Assembly: GCF_042477335.2 (NCBI RefSeq)
Contig: NC_091251.1
Span: 37,092,501-37,156,500, forward strand
Source of the DNA: Ovis canadensis
Lineage: Eukaryota > Chordata > Mammalia > Artiodactyla > Bovidae
Length of the DNA stretch: 64,000 bases
Direction of reading: 5' to 3'
Of this stretch, positions 24,788-37,069 are shown piece after piece (positions within the stretch are counted from its first letter, which is position 1; each line of letters opens with the position of its first letter). Made by a program: the position numbers and the translations under genes. The notes below the pieces were generated by a model. It saw nothing but the letters and a program-made list of their open reading frames with translations, was not told the origin of the DNA and ran no database searches.

Positions 24788-25134
24788 ATTCCTTCTCTAC
24801 TTGACTTTTTTGGCTTTTTAAATAAACTTTGGCCACACGCTTTCACATTCAGCATCAATGGATTCTTTGGAATGACTGTGGCAGCGATTGCTCTCATGGA
24901 ATCGGTTTATTTATGATAACAATGGTCTAGTCTCATCCTTTTTAAGATGCTTCCACAAAATAGCTGAACTTCCCTCAGTACTGGCCGTTCCGCTACATTC
25001 AGTAAACTTTATAATTGCTCCCTTACCAACAGATCCCAAAGCCTAGCCACATTATTTGAGAATGTCCCAAAATCTGGAGGGTTTGGGGTCTCCAGGCTGA
25101 ATTTTTGCATTGAGATTCTGGGAAGGAAGGGTTA
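24788..25134. other. No gene recognised
   Basis: About 350 bp between a BovB relic and a SINE. Nothing recognisable. Confidence 0.45.
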
Positions 25135-25351
25135 TGTTGTTGTTGGTTAGTCACTAAGCCATTTTCTGACTCTTTTTGTGACCTCATGGACTGCAGCATG
25201 CCAAGCTCCTCTGTCCATGGGATTTCCCAGGCAAGAATACTGGAGTGGGTTGCCATTTCCTTCTCCAGGGGATCTTCCTGACCCAGGGATCAAACCCACG
25301 TCTTCTACATTGGCAGGTGGATTCTTTATCGCTGAGCCACCAAGGAAGTCC
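25135..25351 (-). repeat. Bov-tA SINE, near full length
   Basis: 'gttgttgttggttagtcact' tail to 'gagccaccaaggaagtcc' head, reverse orientation. Confidence 0.9.
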
Positions 25352-26007
25352 AAGGAAGGGTTCAGTTCCCTAATATTTTTGAAGAGTAACATTACCCTGC
25401 AAGGACAACCTTGCCAAGCTTTCTCTGCTGCCCTCTTGTGGATAGCTATCAAGTCAAAGTCAAAGCTATCAGTGTGGAGTTATTTCATTATCAAAAGTCC
25501 CTATCAAACAGTACAGCTGTAACTGTACTGTAAGCAAGTCATAGCATACTGCATCAGCGACCTACTCAAGGTCCCATGTAACTCCCAGTCAACAGTAGAA
25601 ACCATCTAGTCTCCTCCTTCATATTGGCTCTATTTCAAGATGTCTACCATTGGTACAAATTAATTAAAAAAAAAAATCAATCCTCTTTCTTTGACCTCAC
25701 ATGTTTCTTTAGCCACTTCTTTCCTGTGTAGCAAAATGTCTCAAATGAGTTGTTTGTACATGCTGTCTCTACTTCCTCATCTCTTATTCTTTCTGGTGTA
25801 CAGTCCAATTAAGGTGTTGAAAAACATCAGTACAGGGTAATGATAGCAAGACCTGACACAAACATCACCTGAATAAATCAAACACACTACTTATCCAAAG
25901 GGTACAGAATAAATTCAGCTCAATTAGAGAGATGATGAAATCTTTCAGTTCAGACCAAAGTACAAACATCTTAGAAATCAAACTTATTGGGATTGACATA
26001 TACACAC
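25352..26007. other. No gene recognised
   Basis: Short A-tract near 25665. No exon, RNA gene or clear repeat. Confidence 0.45.
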
Positions 26008-26229
26008 TGAGGGCTTCCTCGGTGGCTCAGTGGTAAAGAATCCACCTGCCGAGCAGGAGACATGGGTTTGATTCCTGGGTTGGGAAGATTCCCTGGAGAA
26101 GGAAATGGCAACCCTCTCCAGTATTCTTGCCTTGCCTAGGAAACCCCAGGGACAGAGGAGCCTGGCGGGCTACCATCCATGGGATGGCAAAAGAGTCGGG
26201 TACGCCTTAGTGACTAAACAACAACAAAA
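26008..26229 (+). repeat. Bov-tA SINE, full length
   Basis: 'gagggcttcctcggtggctc' head, 'gattccctggagaaggaaat', 'gtgactaaacaacaacaa' tail. Confidence 0.92.
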
Positions 26230-26249
26230 GCAATAAAAACACTACTCTA

Positions 26250-26445
26250 TATAAAATAGAGGGCTAACTAATAAAGATCTACTGTATAGCACAGGGAACT
26301 CCACTCAGTACTCTATAATAACCTATGTGGGAAAGAAATGGAAACAGAGTGGGTATACGTGTATGTATATCTGATTCATTTTGCTGTACACACGAAACTA
26401 ACACAGCACTGTAAATAGACTGTACTCTAATAAAAGGGTTTTTTT
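26250..26445 (+). repeat. Cetartiodactyl interspersed repeat, probably L1 3' UTR type
   Basis: 'gatctactgtatagcacagg', 'gattcattttgctgtacac' and 'ctctaataaaaggg' terminal signal. Same type as the block at 21975-22165; class uncertain. Confidence 0.5.
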
Positions 26446-28649
26446 AAAACAAAGAAGTACAAACATCTTAATTCCAACACCTTCACCAGAGGGTGTATTA
26501 TTGCTGAAAATGCTAAGTAAGCGAGAGTCATATTAGGGCCTATGGAACTCTATGTACTCATAAGCAAGGAAGGATATGCCCCCAAGCCCTTCAGGTAGAA
26601 GCACCTCATGTGTCTGGTTTATACAATGCACAATCCTATTGCAGGGTTCAGTTGGGTTCTCTAAGGTGCCTCTCTCAGACTCCTCAGGCTAGTACATTCT
26701 GGTCTGAGAACATTCCTGAGCCCAGTATTGTGTAACCATACCAGGGATCAGTTTTCTAGATGTTTAGGAGTCCTGCTAACAAGCCTTTAGATCAACCAAG
26801 GAGGTATACTAAAGTAATGAGCTGGTAGGTAAGAAATATTTTAGATGCTGGACATCCATAAAGAATGGCAGAATGGCAGAAGATATTCAGAGTTACCCTT
26901 ACCATGTTTCCATGTTTGGTTTTTAAGCACTGGTGATTCCTATCCATTTGTGAAGGAGAGAGGCAATTTGGGGGAGCAAGCATTCAAGGCAACCCAATGA
27001 CTTTCTTCTGTCTCTCAGATTCAAAATCTTGCAGGTCTATCAGTGGATGTCCAGAGTGAGAACCTTCCCACCTCCAAAACAAGCAGATCAAAAAACCACT
27101 GCACCAAACATCAAGTTTATTTCTTGATGGCAGTTAAATTATTTCCATACTTTGTTTGGTAGAGTGGGTGGGATACTAACAATGGTAGAAGCTCTACATT
27201 ATTATTTAGAGGGAGCAGTGGAGATTAAAACTGTGAACTGGAATTAACCCGAGACAGTTTTTGAAGGGTAAAAGGAACACTGGATAGACCTAGAACATGT
27301 CAGGCTACACATAAAGTCGTACTAAATTCCAACTAATCTCTTATTATGAAATTATAACTAAAGTTCAAGTAGAAATAGCTCAAAATAAAATAGGAAAAGG
27401 AAAGACTACGGCTAAAATCAAACAGCTGGCTGACATTCATTTTTAAAAAATGAATAAAAGAGAGAAGGGAAAGAGAACAAGAAAAAAAAGAGATTTGCAA
27501 GGGAGCTAAAGTAAACCTTCTAAATGAACATACTTAGGATGGAAGTGAAAATGAAAACCAGTGGGGGTGGAGGGGAAGGGCTCTCTGACTCCAAAACAGG
27601 AGAACAAAGACAGATTAATCCCAAACAATATCAAATCTATTTTAGGCCAAAGCTGCAACTCTGGAAAAAAGATTGAAGATAGGAAATTTTACATTTTTGT
27701 TAAAATCCAAATTTACAATAACAGAAAAGCAAGGCAGATAGCCAGTATTTATTCAAAAGGTGTCCCTTAGAAACAAAATGTAATTATGAAAATCAGAGGC
27801 CTATTTACAAGGAAAAGAGCAATGCAAATCTAAGCCAGATCAAATTTAGATGAAGGCACAGCAAGGAAGAAACAGTTTCATTCTCTTTCACTTTCTTGTT
27901 TTAAAGGGACATCAGGCGGCATTATCCCTTCATATGTACTCCTAATACTAATCAACAAGCAGGCTGGGAAATAGCTAAAAACAATCAAGAAAAATCCAAG
28001 CATATTCTTCCTTAGGTTCTAAAAAATTTGACATAACAGCCCTGTGTTCTTGACAGCATTGACCTAATTCATGAAGCAAGCACATTAATTTACTAAAGGG
28101 CAAAGATCTCCAAGATATATTAAGATAAAATAAAATAGCAAAGTACAGAACAATATAAATAACATGCTAGCTTCAGTGTATTATAATAATAGGAAAAAAA
28201 ATTGTATTTGTATTTCTTTGTATTTTTTATAAATGCTGGAAGAATATACAAGAAGCTAATAAAAGTGACTCCTAGTGGGATAAGGAGGGAAGGGCAGATG
28301 GAGGACAGAACTGAGATGAATATTTTCACTGTATACATTTTTTTCTTTGCTTAACTTTTTAGCTATGTGATTATATCACCTATTCAAATTTTAATCTAAA
28401 AGAAGGAGAAAACTAATTTGAATTAACTGTATATTTTCATTTCTAATTTTGCCTTTATGTTTCATTTTATAACGACATTTTCTTTCAAACACTACAAAAG
28501 ACTGCAACCAGATTAAAAATTAAATACGTCACACCACCCAGCTTTCTTTGAGGTGAAATCAATTCTACCATCAAAAAAGCCTCCCTGGTTCTATGTAGGC
28601 TTTAGTCCGTGAAAATATTTACTATAGTGTGATTTTCAACTAGCAGTCA
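26446..28649. other. AT-rich region without a recognisable gene
   Basis: Over 2 kb of AT-rich DNA. The few open frames (26792-26983 minus, 27561-27770 plus, 28120-28338 minus) are short and without domain signatures. Confidence 0.5.
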
Positions 28650-28990
28650 GTTAAAAAGCCTTCAATGGCTGGCCATTTGCCTAGAAAATAAGATTCTTAC
28701 TGCTCAGCCTGAAATCAGAGCCCTAAACAATTTAACCTCTCTCCACCTTATCTCCAACTGCTCCTTCTCATGATTTCTTCAATTTTACCATTCAATTTGT
28801 TAAATGATTAGAAATGCCTGAATTTGACTGTGTATATTGTCTTCAGTTATATCTTCCTCATCTATCTTTCCTGTAAAGCCTACCTCAAGTCCTACCAATC
28901 CTTTTCCCACTCCCAATCCTCAGTAGCACATATGATCATTGGCACTTAGCATATGCTACGTTTCACATTATTATATTGCTCTTTCAAAAA
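28650..28990. repeat. Possible L2 LINE relic
   Basis: 'cttcaatggctggccatttg', 'tcagcctgaaatcagagccc' and 'tgtaaagcctacctcaag' recall a common ancient mammalian repeat that I associate with L2. Strand and family are tentative. Confidence 0.35.
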
Positions 28991-30954
28991 CAATTTTTCT
29001 AAACAGTCATCACTAAGTCCGAGCTCACTCTGCTTGCCGCACAACAGGCCAATAAATCTGAGAAAAAAGGTTTTGAGGCAAGGAATCCAACTTTATTTGG
29101 CAAGCCAACTGACCGAGAAGATAACGGACTAATGTCTTAAACCACTAATGCCGAAGAAGATGAAGTTGAACAATTCTATGAAGACCTACAACACCTCCAA
29201 AACCTAACACCAAAAAAGATGTCCTTTTCATCACAGGGGACTGGAATGCAAAAGTAGGAAGTTAAGAGATACTTGGAGTAATCGGCAAGTTTGGCCTTGG
29301 AGTACAAAATGAAGCAGGGCAAAGGAGTTTTGCTAAGAGAATGCATTGGTCATACCAAATACCATCTTCCAACAACACAAGAAATGACTCTACACATGAT
29401 ATAACCAGATGGTCAATACTGAAATCATATTGTTTATATTCTTTGCAGCTAAAGATGGAGAAGCTCTATACAGTCAGCAAAAATAAAACCTGGAGCTGAC
29501 TGTGGCTCAGATCATCAGCTCCTTATTGCAAAATTCACGCTCAAATTGAAAAAAGTGGGGAAGACCACTAGACCATTCAGGTATGACCTAAATCAAATCC
29601 CTTACAGTTAATATATTGGAAGTGACAAAGAGATTCAAGGGACTAGATCTGATACAAAAAGTGCCTGAAGAGCTATGGATGGATGTTCGTAACATAGTAC
29701 AGGAGGTGGTGACCAAATCCATTCCAAAGAAAAAGAAATGAAGAAGGCCAAGTGGTTGTCTGAGGAGGCCTTATAAAGAGCTGAGAAATGAAGAGAAGCA
29801 GAAGACAAAGCAGAAAGGAAAAGATAAACCCAACTGAATGCAGAGTTCCAGAGAATAGCAAGGAGAGATAAGAAAGCCTTCTTAAGTGAACAATGCAAAG
29901 AAATAAGGGAAAACAATAGAATGGGAAAGACTAGAGATACCAGGGGAACATTTCATGCAAAGATGGTCACAATAAAGGACAAAAATGGCAAGGACATAAC
30001 AGAAGCAGAAGATATTAAGAAGAGGTGGCAAGAATACACAGAAGAACTGTACAAAAAAGCTCTTAATGACCCAGATAACCACAATGGTGTGGTCACTCAC
30101 CTAGTGCCAGACATCCTGGAGTGTGAAGTCAAAGTGGGCCTTAGGAAGCATTGCTACAAACAAAGCTAGTGGAGGTGATGGAATTCCAGCTGAGCTATTT
30201 CAAATCCTAAAAGATGATGCTGTGAAATTGCTGCATTCGATATGCCAACAAATTTTATAAACTCAGCAGTGGCCACTGGAAAACTGGAAAAAGTCAGTTT
30301 TCATTCCAATCCCAAAGAAGGGCAATGCCAAAGAATGTTCAAGTTGCTGTGCAATTGCACTCAATCCCTAGCAAGATTATGCTCAAAATCCTTCAAGTTA
30401 GACTTCAAAAATATGTGAACAGAGAACTTTCAGATGTACAAGCTGGATTTAGAAAAGGCAGAGGAACCAGATATCAAATTGCCAACATCCACTGAATCAT
30501 GGAAAACTTCTGCTTCATTGACTACGCTAAAGCCTTTGACTGTGTGGACCACAACAAACTGTGAAATATTCTAGAAGAGATGTGAATACCAGACCACCTT
30601 ACCTGCCTCCTGACAAACCTGCATGCAGGACAAGAAGCAACTTTTACAACTGCACATAGAACAATGGACTGGTTTCAAATTGGGAAAGGAGTACATCAAG
30701 GCTGTATATCGTCACCCTGCTACTTAACTTATATGCAGAGTACATCATGTGACGTGCTGGGCTGGATGACTCAAAAGCTAGAATCAAGATTGTGGGGAGA
30801 AATATCAAGAACCTCAGATGATATCACTTTAATAGCAGAAAGTGAAGAGAAACTAAAGAGTTTCCTGATGAGGGTGAAAGAAGAGAGTGAAAAAGCTGGC
30901 TTAAAATTCAATATTCAAAAAACAAAGATCACGGCATCCGGTCCCATCATTTAG

Positions 30955-31412
30955 TTAACAAAAATAATATAGTCACAACCTGAAAGTAGAGAGTTATTTT
31001 ATTTGGTGGGAATGTTTAGAACTCCAAGCCTAGGAGATAGTATCTCAGTAGCTCTGAGAAAACTGCTCCAAGGAGACAGGGGAGAAGTTGAGCTAAATAC
31101 AAGTTTGCAACAAAGGGAGCAGGCAGTCTGAACATCAAAGATCAGGTATCAAGTTAAGAAATTTAGCATCTTATGTGTGGGAAGATACAAGCCTCTTGGT
31201 TCACTGAATTCATTCCTTTCATATTCTCATCAGCTATCCGGGGCCAATCCTGTTTCTTACATTCTGCCAGCTCCTCAGCAGTCACTGTGGGGTGTGGCAG
31301 CATCCTCTGGATCTAGGTTTTGGAAGCCCTGATTCACATTTGGAGGCCAGAAATCACTGAAGGCTGTAACATTTCTTGTTGATTAATGTGGCATGAGATA
31401 TTTTCATTTTAA
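30955..31412 (-). repeat. LTR fossil inserted in BovB
   Basis: Interrupts the BovB between its 'ccggtcccatcatt' and 'agcaaatagatggggaa' blocks. Related to the block at 18785-19245. On the minus strand it carries an AATAAA signal near 30992. No internal viral region. Broken; family undetermined. Confidence 0.5.
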
Positions 31413-31647
31413 CTTCATAGCAAATAGATGGGGAAAAAGTGGAAACAGTGTCAGATTTCATTTTCATGGGCTCCAAAATCACTGCAGATGGTGACTGCAG
31501 GCATGAAATTAAAAGACTCTTGCCTCTTGGAAGAAAAGCTATGACAAACCTAGACAGTGTATTAAAAAGCAGGGACATGACTTTGCTGACAAAGGTCCAT
31601 ATAGTCAAAGACTACTGGTTTTTCCAGTAGTCATGTATGGATATGAG

Positions 31648-32275
31648 TGAAAGTGAAAGTCACTCAGTCACGTCCATCTCTTTGAGACCCCATGGATATA
31701 CAGTCCATGGAATTCTCCATGCCAGAATACTGGAGTAGGTTCAGTTCAATTCAGTCACACAGTCATGTCCGACTCTTTGTGACCCCATGAATTGCAGCAT
31801 GCCAGGCCTCCCTGTCCATCACCAACTCCCGGAGTTCACTTAAACTCATGTCCATCGAGTCAGTGATGCCATCCAGCCATCTCATCCTCTGTCGTCCCCT
31901 TCTCCTCCTGTCCCCAGTCCCTCCCAGCATCAGAGTCTTTTCTAGTGAGTCAGCTCTTCACATGAGGTGGCCAAAGTATTGGAGTTTCAGCTTCAGCATC
32001 ATTCCTTCCAAAGAACACCCAGGGCTGATCTCCTTCAGAATGGACTGGTTGGATCTCCTTGCAGTCCAGCTGTTCCCTTCTCCAAGGGATCTTCCTAACC
32101 CAGGGATTAAACCCAGGTCTCCTGCATTACAGATAGATTCTTTACCAGTTGAGCCACTGAGGAAACCCAAGAATACTGGGTTGGGTAGCCTGTCCTTCTC
32201 CAGTGGATCTTCCTGACCCAAGAATCAAACTGGGGTCTCCTGCATTTCAGGCAGATTCTTTACCAGCTGAGCTAC
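31648..32275 (-). repeat. BovA SINE pieces split by a BovB tail
   Basis: Reverse BovA sequence at 31648-31740 ('gaaagtcactcagtcacg' to 'gaatactggagtaggtt') resumes at 32068 ('cttctccaagggatcttcc') after a BovB tail. A second reverse BovA end follows (about 32170-32275, 'ttaccagctgagctac'). These are layered SINE insertions. Confidence 0.75.
31741..32066 (-). repeat. BovB 3' tail nested in a BovA SINE
   Basis: Reverse 3' end of BovB: 'cagttcaattcagtcacaca', 'catcgagtcagtgatgcca', 'cctccctgtccatcaccaa' and 'gttggatctccttgcagtc'. Short 5'-truncated copy. Confidence 0.87.
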
Positions 32276-32660
32276 AGTTGGGCCATAAAGAAGGCTGAGT
32301 GACAAAGAATTGATGCTTTCAAACTAGTGCTGGAGAAGACTCTTGAGAGTCCCTTGGACAGCAAAGAAATCAAACCAGTTAATCCTAAAGGAAATCAACC
32401 ATGAATATTCATTGGAAGGACTGGTGTCAAAGCTGAAGCTCCAATACTCTAGCCACCTGATGCGAAGAACCAGCTCATTGGAAAAGACCCTTATGCTGGG
32501 AAAGATTGAGGGCAAGAGGAGGAGGGTTGACAGAGGATGAGATGGTTGGATGGCATCAATGGACATGAGTTTGAGTAAACTCAGGGAGATAGTGAAAGAC
32601 AGGTAAGTCTGGTGTGCAGCAGTTCATGGGGTCACAAAGAGTCAGACTTAAGGAGTGAAC

Positions 32661-33316
32661 AACAGCAAATGTCTCAAAACAACCATCTTGTGTGTTTGCG
32701 TGTGTGTCTGTGTGTGCGCATGGGGATAGGGGTGGGGGGAGGGGGTGTTGCTGGATACCAGGGTCTTTTATAGAACCAGAGAGAGAAGCTGTGAAGAACT
32801 TAAATCAAAAGGCTTTTGACATTGCCTCTATCTCTCCCTGAAAGAATAGAGAGAGAGAGAGAGGCAATGAGGAAGTAAAGTCAAAAGGGCTACCAGTCTT
32901 GCAAAACATCTCTGGGAATGGCCAGCCTCTGGAAGTGATGTTTTAATCTCTTCTCTCTTGCAATTATTCACAGGTGGGCAGGGTTCTTTGAGTCAGGCCA
33001 TTATGTATGATTATAACAATAAAAGCAGCAAAAACAAGTCAAAGAAATAGTTTCAATGTGGAGTCAGAATTGGCTCTTCCCTGCAACACAGTGACGGTAT
33101 AATACACAAAAAGACTAAAAGTAGGCATAGAGGGTACAACTAATCTACTCCCTCCCCCCGCCCACTTTTTAATGCATATATCCTGCCTTCCGTCTAAACT
33201 GCAAGCACTTTGTCTTTTCACCAATTTATAGTATGGTTTTAAAGACAATGTTCTATAATAGAGTACATGATTAATGATAGCATTGATAAAAGTAAGGATG
33301 ACCCTGACTGATGGGG
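32661..33316. other. No gene recognised; GT- and GA-rich simple repeats
   Basis: Imperfect (TG)n at 32693-32720 followed by a G-rich run, and (GA)n at 32848-32863. No exon or RNA gene. Confidence 0.5.
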
Positions 33317-33535
33317 TGGCCTTCCCTGTGACTCAGCAATAAAGAATCCACATACATACAGGAGCTGCAAAAGGCGCAAGTCCCACCCTGGGTCTGGAAG
33401 TTCCCCTGGAGGAGAACATGGCAGCCCACTCTAGTATCCTTGCCTGGAGAATCCCATAGACAAGAGGAGGTTAGTGGGCTACAGTCCATGGGGTCACAGT
33501 TACACATGACTGAAGCAGCTTCACAAGCACGCACA
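33317..33535 (+). repeat. Bov-tA SINE
   Basis: 'ggccttccctgtgactcagc' head, 'gcctggagaatcccataga' and 'catgactgaagcagcttcac'. Forward and diverged. Confidence 0.85.
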
Positions 33536-33739
33536 ACTTGATGGAGTATGTGTGTTTTGACATATTCGATGAGACTCAAGAAACTGAACCCACTTCTCAA
33601 GCATTCTGTAGACCCCTCTGGAGAGTTTTTCCCCGAGAACTACCCTTCTCTATTTGGCCCCTAACGTCTTGACTTTGTGCTTTTATTCTTTCGCTCACCT
33701 CAACAGATACATTCATTTGGGCTGAACTGGTCGACATTT

Positions 33740-33955
33740 TGAAATTGAAAATACTTGATAAACCAAATGTGGTGTAGCCATACAACAGAATATTGTTTGG
33801 TTATAAAAGGAATGAAGTACTTACACATGTGACAACTTAGATGAACCTTGAAAACACTAGGCTAAGTGAAAGAAACTAGTCATAAAAGTCTATGTGATTT
33901 CATGTATGATTCTAGTCATAGAATCATGAAAAACAGTCGAAAGTAGTTCACTCTG
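33740..33955 (+). repeat. L1 3' end, left half
   Basis: 'acaacagaatattgtttgg', 'ggaatgaagtacttacaca' and 'gctaagtgaaagaaactagt' are typical of the L1M 3' end. The sequence resumes at about 35930 ('gggtacagatttccctta', 'tacacactttaaatcggtg'), so the element was split by later insertions. Confidence 0.7.
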
Positions 33956-33959
33956 AAAT

Positions 33960-34850
33960 GGAGCAAGACCCCATGGTCATTGAGTGCCCATTCCCCCCAC
34001 CCCCTGCCCACCCTCACGATGTCCTCTGCCTGCCTTTTGTCTGCAGAAAACTTTAGTCAAAGAATAAGTTTAATTAGAGAAGTGAGAAATGCTAAAACAA
34101 AGGAAAACAGACAAAAGAGAGTAAAAATAATAATGTAGCCATTTTAAGCACAGTCAAGGACCTTTATTTCTTTCTCAAGGGCTTTATATAATATTGTGAG
34201 CTGTATCCTGTGAGCTGTCTTACAGACACTAAAACACCAGGTAGAGAAGTTAACCGCATGATGACCAGACTGTACCCGGACATGAGCTGCCACAGAATTG
34301 ACTGCAAAGAAACGGGAACAAATGGACCCTGAAACTAAATATTAACTGCACCAGTCTTGGTGACAATCAAGATGATGCTGGTCAGATCACTGAGGACCAG
34401 ATGAAGATGACTGTTACAGAGGACTATGCTGTTTCTGCATGTAACTCTCCCCCCTCCCAACTCTGCCTATAAAAGCTCTTACCCCCCACTTATTGGGAAG
34501 GTGGGGAGTAGGCCTTTGAAAAGATGTCCACCACCCTCACCTCACAGTTGCCAGCATCTTAAATAAAGCAAATTATCCTTTCTATCAAAAGACTCTGATG
34601 TTGGGAGGGACTGGGGGCAGGAGGAAAAGGGGATGACAGAGGATGAGACGGCTGGACGGCATCACCGATTCAAAGGACGTGAGTTTGAGTGAACTCCAGG
34701 AGTTGGTGATGGACAGGGAGGCCTGGCGTGCTGCAATTCATGGGGTTGCAAAGAGTCAGACATGACTGAGTGACGGAACTGAACTGAAATGACTGATCCT
34801 TTCTATCAGCCTGGCCTGTCTATTGGCTTTTGAGCAGCCAGAGGTAGCAA
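33960..34850 (+). repeat. Probable solitary LTR fossil
   Basis: Contains a TATA box ('ctataaaagctctt', about 34467), an AATAAA signal (about 34562) and flanking U3-like sequence, with no internal viral region. It inserted in an L1 3' end, and a 208-bp BovB tail later inserted into it. Limits approximate; family undetermined; broken. Confidence 0.5.
34588..34795 (+). repeat. BovB 3' tail with 13-bp target-site duplication
   Basis: 208 bp of the BovB 3' end ('gatgttgggagggactgg' to 'gaactgaactgaaatgac'). It is flanked by exact copies of ATCCTTTCTATCA at 34575-34587 and 34796-34808, a clear target-site duplication. Confidence 0.92.
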
Positions 34851-35925
34851 AGCCTTTGACTGTGTGGATCACAATAAACTGTGGAAAATTCTGAAAGAGA
34901 TGGGAATACCAGACCACCTGACCTGCCTCTTGAGAAACTTGTATGCAGGTCAGGAAGCAACAGTTAGAACTGTTATGGAACAACAGACTGGTTCCAAATA
35001 GGGCAACGAGTATGTCAAGGCTGTATATTGTCACCTTGCTTATTGAACTTATATGCAGAGTACATCATGAGAAACGTTGGGCTGGAGGAAGCACAAGCTA
35101 GAATCAAGATTGCCTGAAGAAATATCAATAACCTCAGATATGCAGATGACACCACCCTTATGGCAGAAAGTGAAGAACTAAGGAGCCTCTTGACAAAAGT
35201 GAAAGAGGAGAGTGAAAAAGTTGGCTTAAAGCTCAACATTCAGAAAACGAAGATCATGGCATCTGGTCCCATCACTTCATGGCAGATAGATGGGAAAACA
35301 GTGGAAACAGTGGCTGACTTTATTTTTCTGGGCTCCAAAATCACTGCAGATGGTGATTGCAGCCATGAAATTAAAAGATGCTTACTCCTTGGAAGGAAAG
35401 TAATGACCAACCTAGACAGCATGTAAAAAGCAGAGACATTATTTTGCCAACAAAGGTCTGTCTAGTTAAGGCTATGGTTTTTCCAGTAGTCAAGTATGGA
35501 TGTGAGAGCTGGACTATAAAGAAAGCCGAGGGCCGAAGAATTGATGCTTTTGAACCGTGGTGTTGGAGAAGACTCTTGAGAATCCCCTGACTTCAAGGAG
35601 ATCCAACCAGTCCATTACAAAGGAGATCAGTCCTGGGTGTTCATTGGAGGGACTGATGCTGAGGCTGAAACTCCAATACTTTGGCCATCTGATATGAAGA
35701 GCTGACTCATTGGAAAAGACCCTGATCCTGGGAGGGATTGGGGACAGGAGGAGAAGGGGACGACAGAGGATGAGATGGTTGAATGGCATCATTGACTCGA
35801 TGGACATGGGTTTGGGTAGACTCCGGGAGTTGGTGATGGACCGGGAGGCCTGGTATGCTGCTGTTCATGGGGTTGCAGAGTCGGACACGACTGAGCGAAT
35901 GAACTGAACTGAACTGAACTGAGGA
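34851..35925 (+). mobile_element. BovB LINE, 5'-truncated, complete 3' end
   Basis: Starts inside the reverse transcriptase (KAFDCVDHNKLWK equivalent at about 34852) and includes the YADDTTLMAESE box (about 35134-35170). It ends with the (AACTG)n tail 'gaactgaactgaactgaactga' at about 35902-35925. Several stops break the frame. Confidence 0.9.
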
Positions 35926-35929
35926 GGGT

Positions 35930-36140
35930 AGCATGGAGTAGGGGGTGGGGAGGATACAGAATGATAGCTAAAGGGTACAGATTTCCCTTAGAGATGATAA
36001 AAGTGTTCTAAAATGGATTCTGATGATGGCTGATTGAGCATATCTGCATATATACTAAAAATCATTGAATTACACACTTTAAATCGGTGGATTTTATCAA
36101 ATGTGAATTATATCTCAGTAAAGCTGTTTTTGTTTTTTAA
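35930..36140 (+). repeat. L1 3' end, right half
   Basis: Continuation of the L1 3' sequence from 33740-33955. It ends 'gaattatatctcagtaaagc' before an A/T-rich tail. See that entry for the split. Confidence 0.65.
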
Positions 36141-36490
36141 ATTGAAGACATTTTGTGTTCATGTTTCTTTCCAACCTATATCCCCTTGAACCTAGAATTC
36201 TAGGGATTTAGAATTAATAATTATTACTATTACTTGCCTGTACCTACTTTCCTTGTCATAGCTTAGTTTGTACTATAAAGAATACACAATTATCTGTCAC
36301 CATGAAAGTATATTTAATGTCCTAACATGAATACAGTAATATATACACGTATAAAGTAGGTGAGTCCTACTCTTTGTACTTAGATCTAAGTAATTAGACT
36401 TTGGAATTAGAATATCAAATGCATAATCTTTCTTATTAGCCTAGTATTTTATTATGAAATACATGACACCTTCTAAATCTAAAAGGCTAG

Positions 36491-36620
36491 AGGGACTTCC
36501 CTGGTGGTCCAGTGGTTAAGACTCCACTCTTCCACTGCAGGAGGCATAGACTCTATCCCTGGTTAGGGAACTAAGATCCTGCACACTGCAAAGTGGCCAC
36601 ACACACACACACACACACAA
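36491..36620 (+). repeat. CHR-type SINE with (CA)n tail
   Basis: 'gggacttccctggtggtcc', 'ggttagggaactaagatcct', then a (CA)10-like microsatellite at 36598-36619 where an A-tail would be expected. Confidence 0.88.
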
Positions 36621-36789
36621 AGTCTAGACACCCTTTTAAAGCTCTAGAAATGCCCTTAACTATTCCAAGTCTCTCTGGGACATATTTTTCAGATGGCACT
36701 ATTCAGGTTCCTGACCCACCACACTGCAGATCTGGGGTACGAAAGCCCAGCACCAAAAATGCAGCCCTCTTCTAACCTCCAAATGCCCA

Positions 36790-37045
36790 TCTGCTATGTC
36801 TCCACGTCTTCTGTTCTAGTCACACCTGTTCTGACAATGGCCCCTGAACATGCCTAGTGCTTTTCATTGCTCTGCACTTTGGCTCACCCTCATGTGAAAT
36901 CCTTTTCCTCCCTTGGTCAACCCTGAAGACTAAGCTCAAAGTTAAAGAACCTTTCTCTCAGTAACCAATCCTCGCAACCCAGTTTATCTTTTAGGCTCCC
37001 ATAACATGTGACTTGTACCTATTTTATACCACCTTATATGGACAG
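36790..37045. repeat. Possible L2 LINE relic
   Basis: 'ttgctctgcactttggctca' and 'ccctgaagactaagctcaaa' with a 'ctcccataacatgtgacttg' end are L2-like. Tentative. Confidence 0.35.
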
Positions 37046-37069
37046 GTAATAGCTTTGGAAATGTGGATT

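Larger units (their letters stand above)
29140..32660 (+). mobile_element. Old BovB LINE with nested insertions
   Basis: One forward BovB copy, recognisable from the endonuclease region ('gccgaagaagatgaagttga', 29150) through the reverse transcriptase (CFIDYAKAFDCVDHNKL at about 30510-30560; 'DDITLIAESEE' at about 30820) to the 3' end near 32660. Many stops and frame changes divide the frame. It is interrupted by an LTR fossil (about 30955-31412) and by a reverse BovA (about 31648-32275) that itself contains a reverse BovB 3' tail. The 5' untranslated part is absent. Confidence 0.85.
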
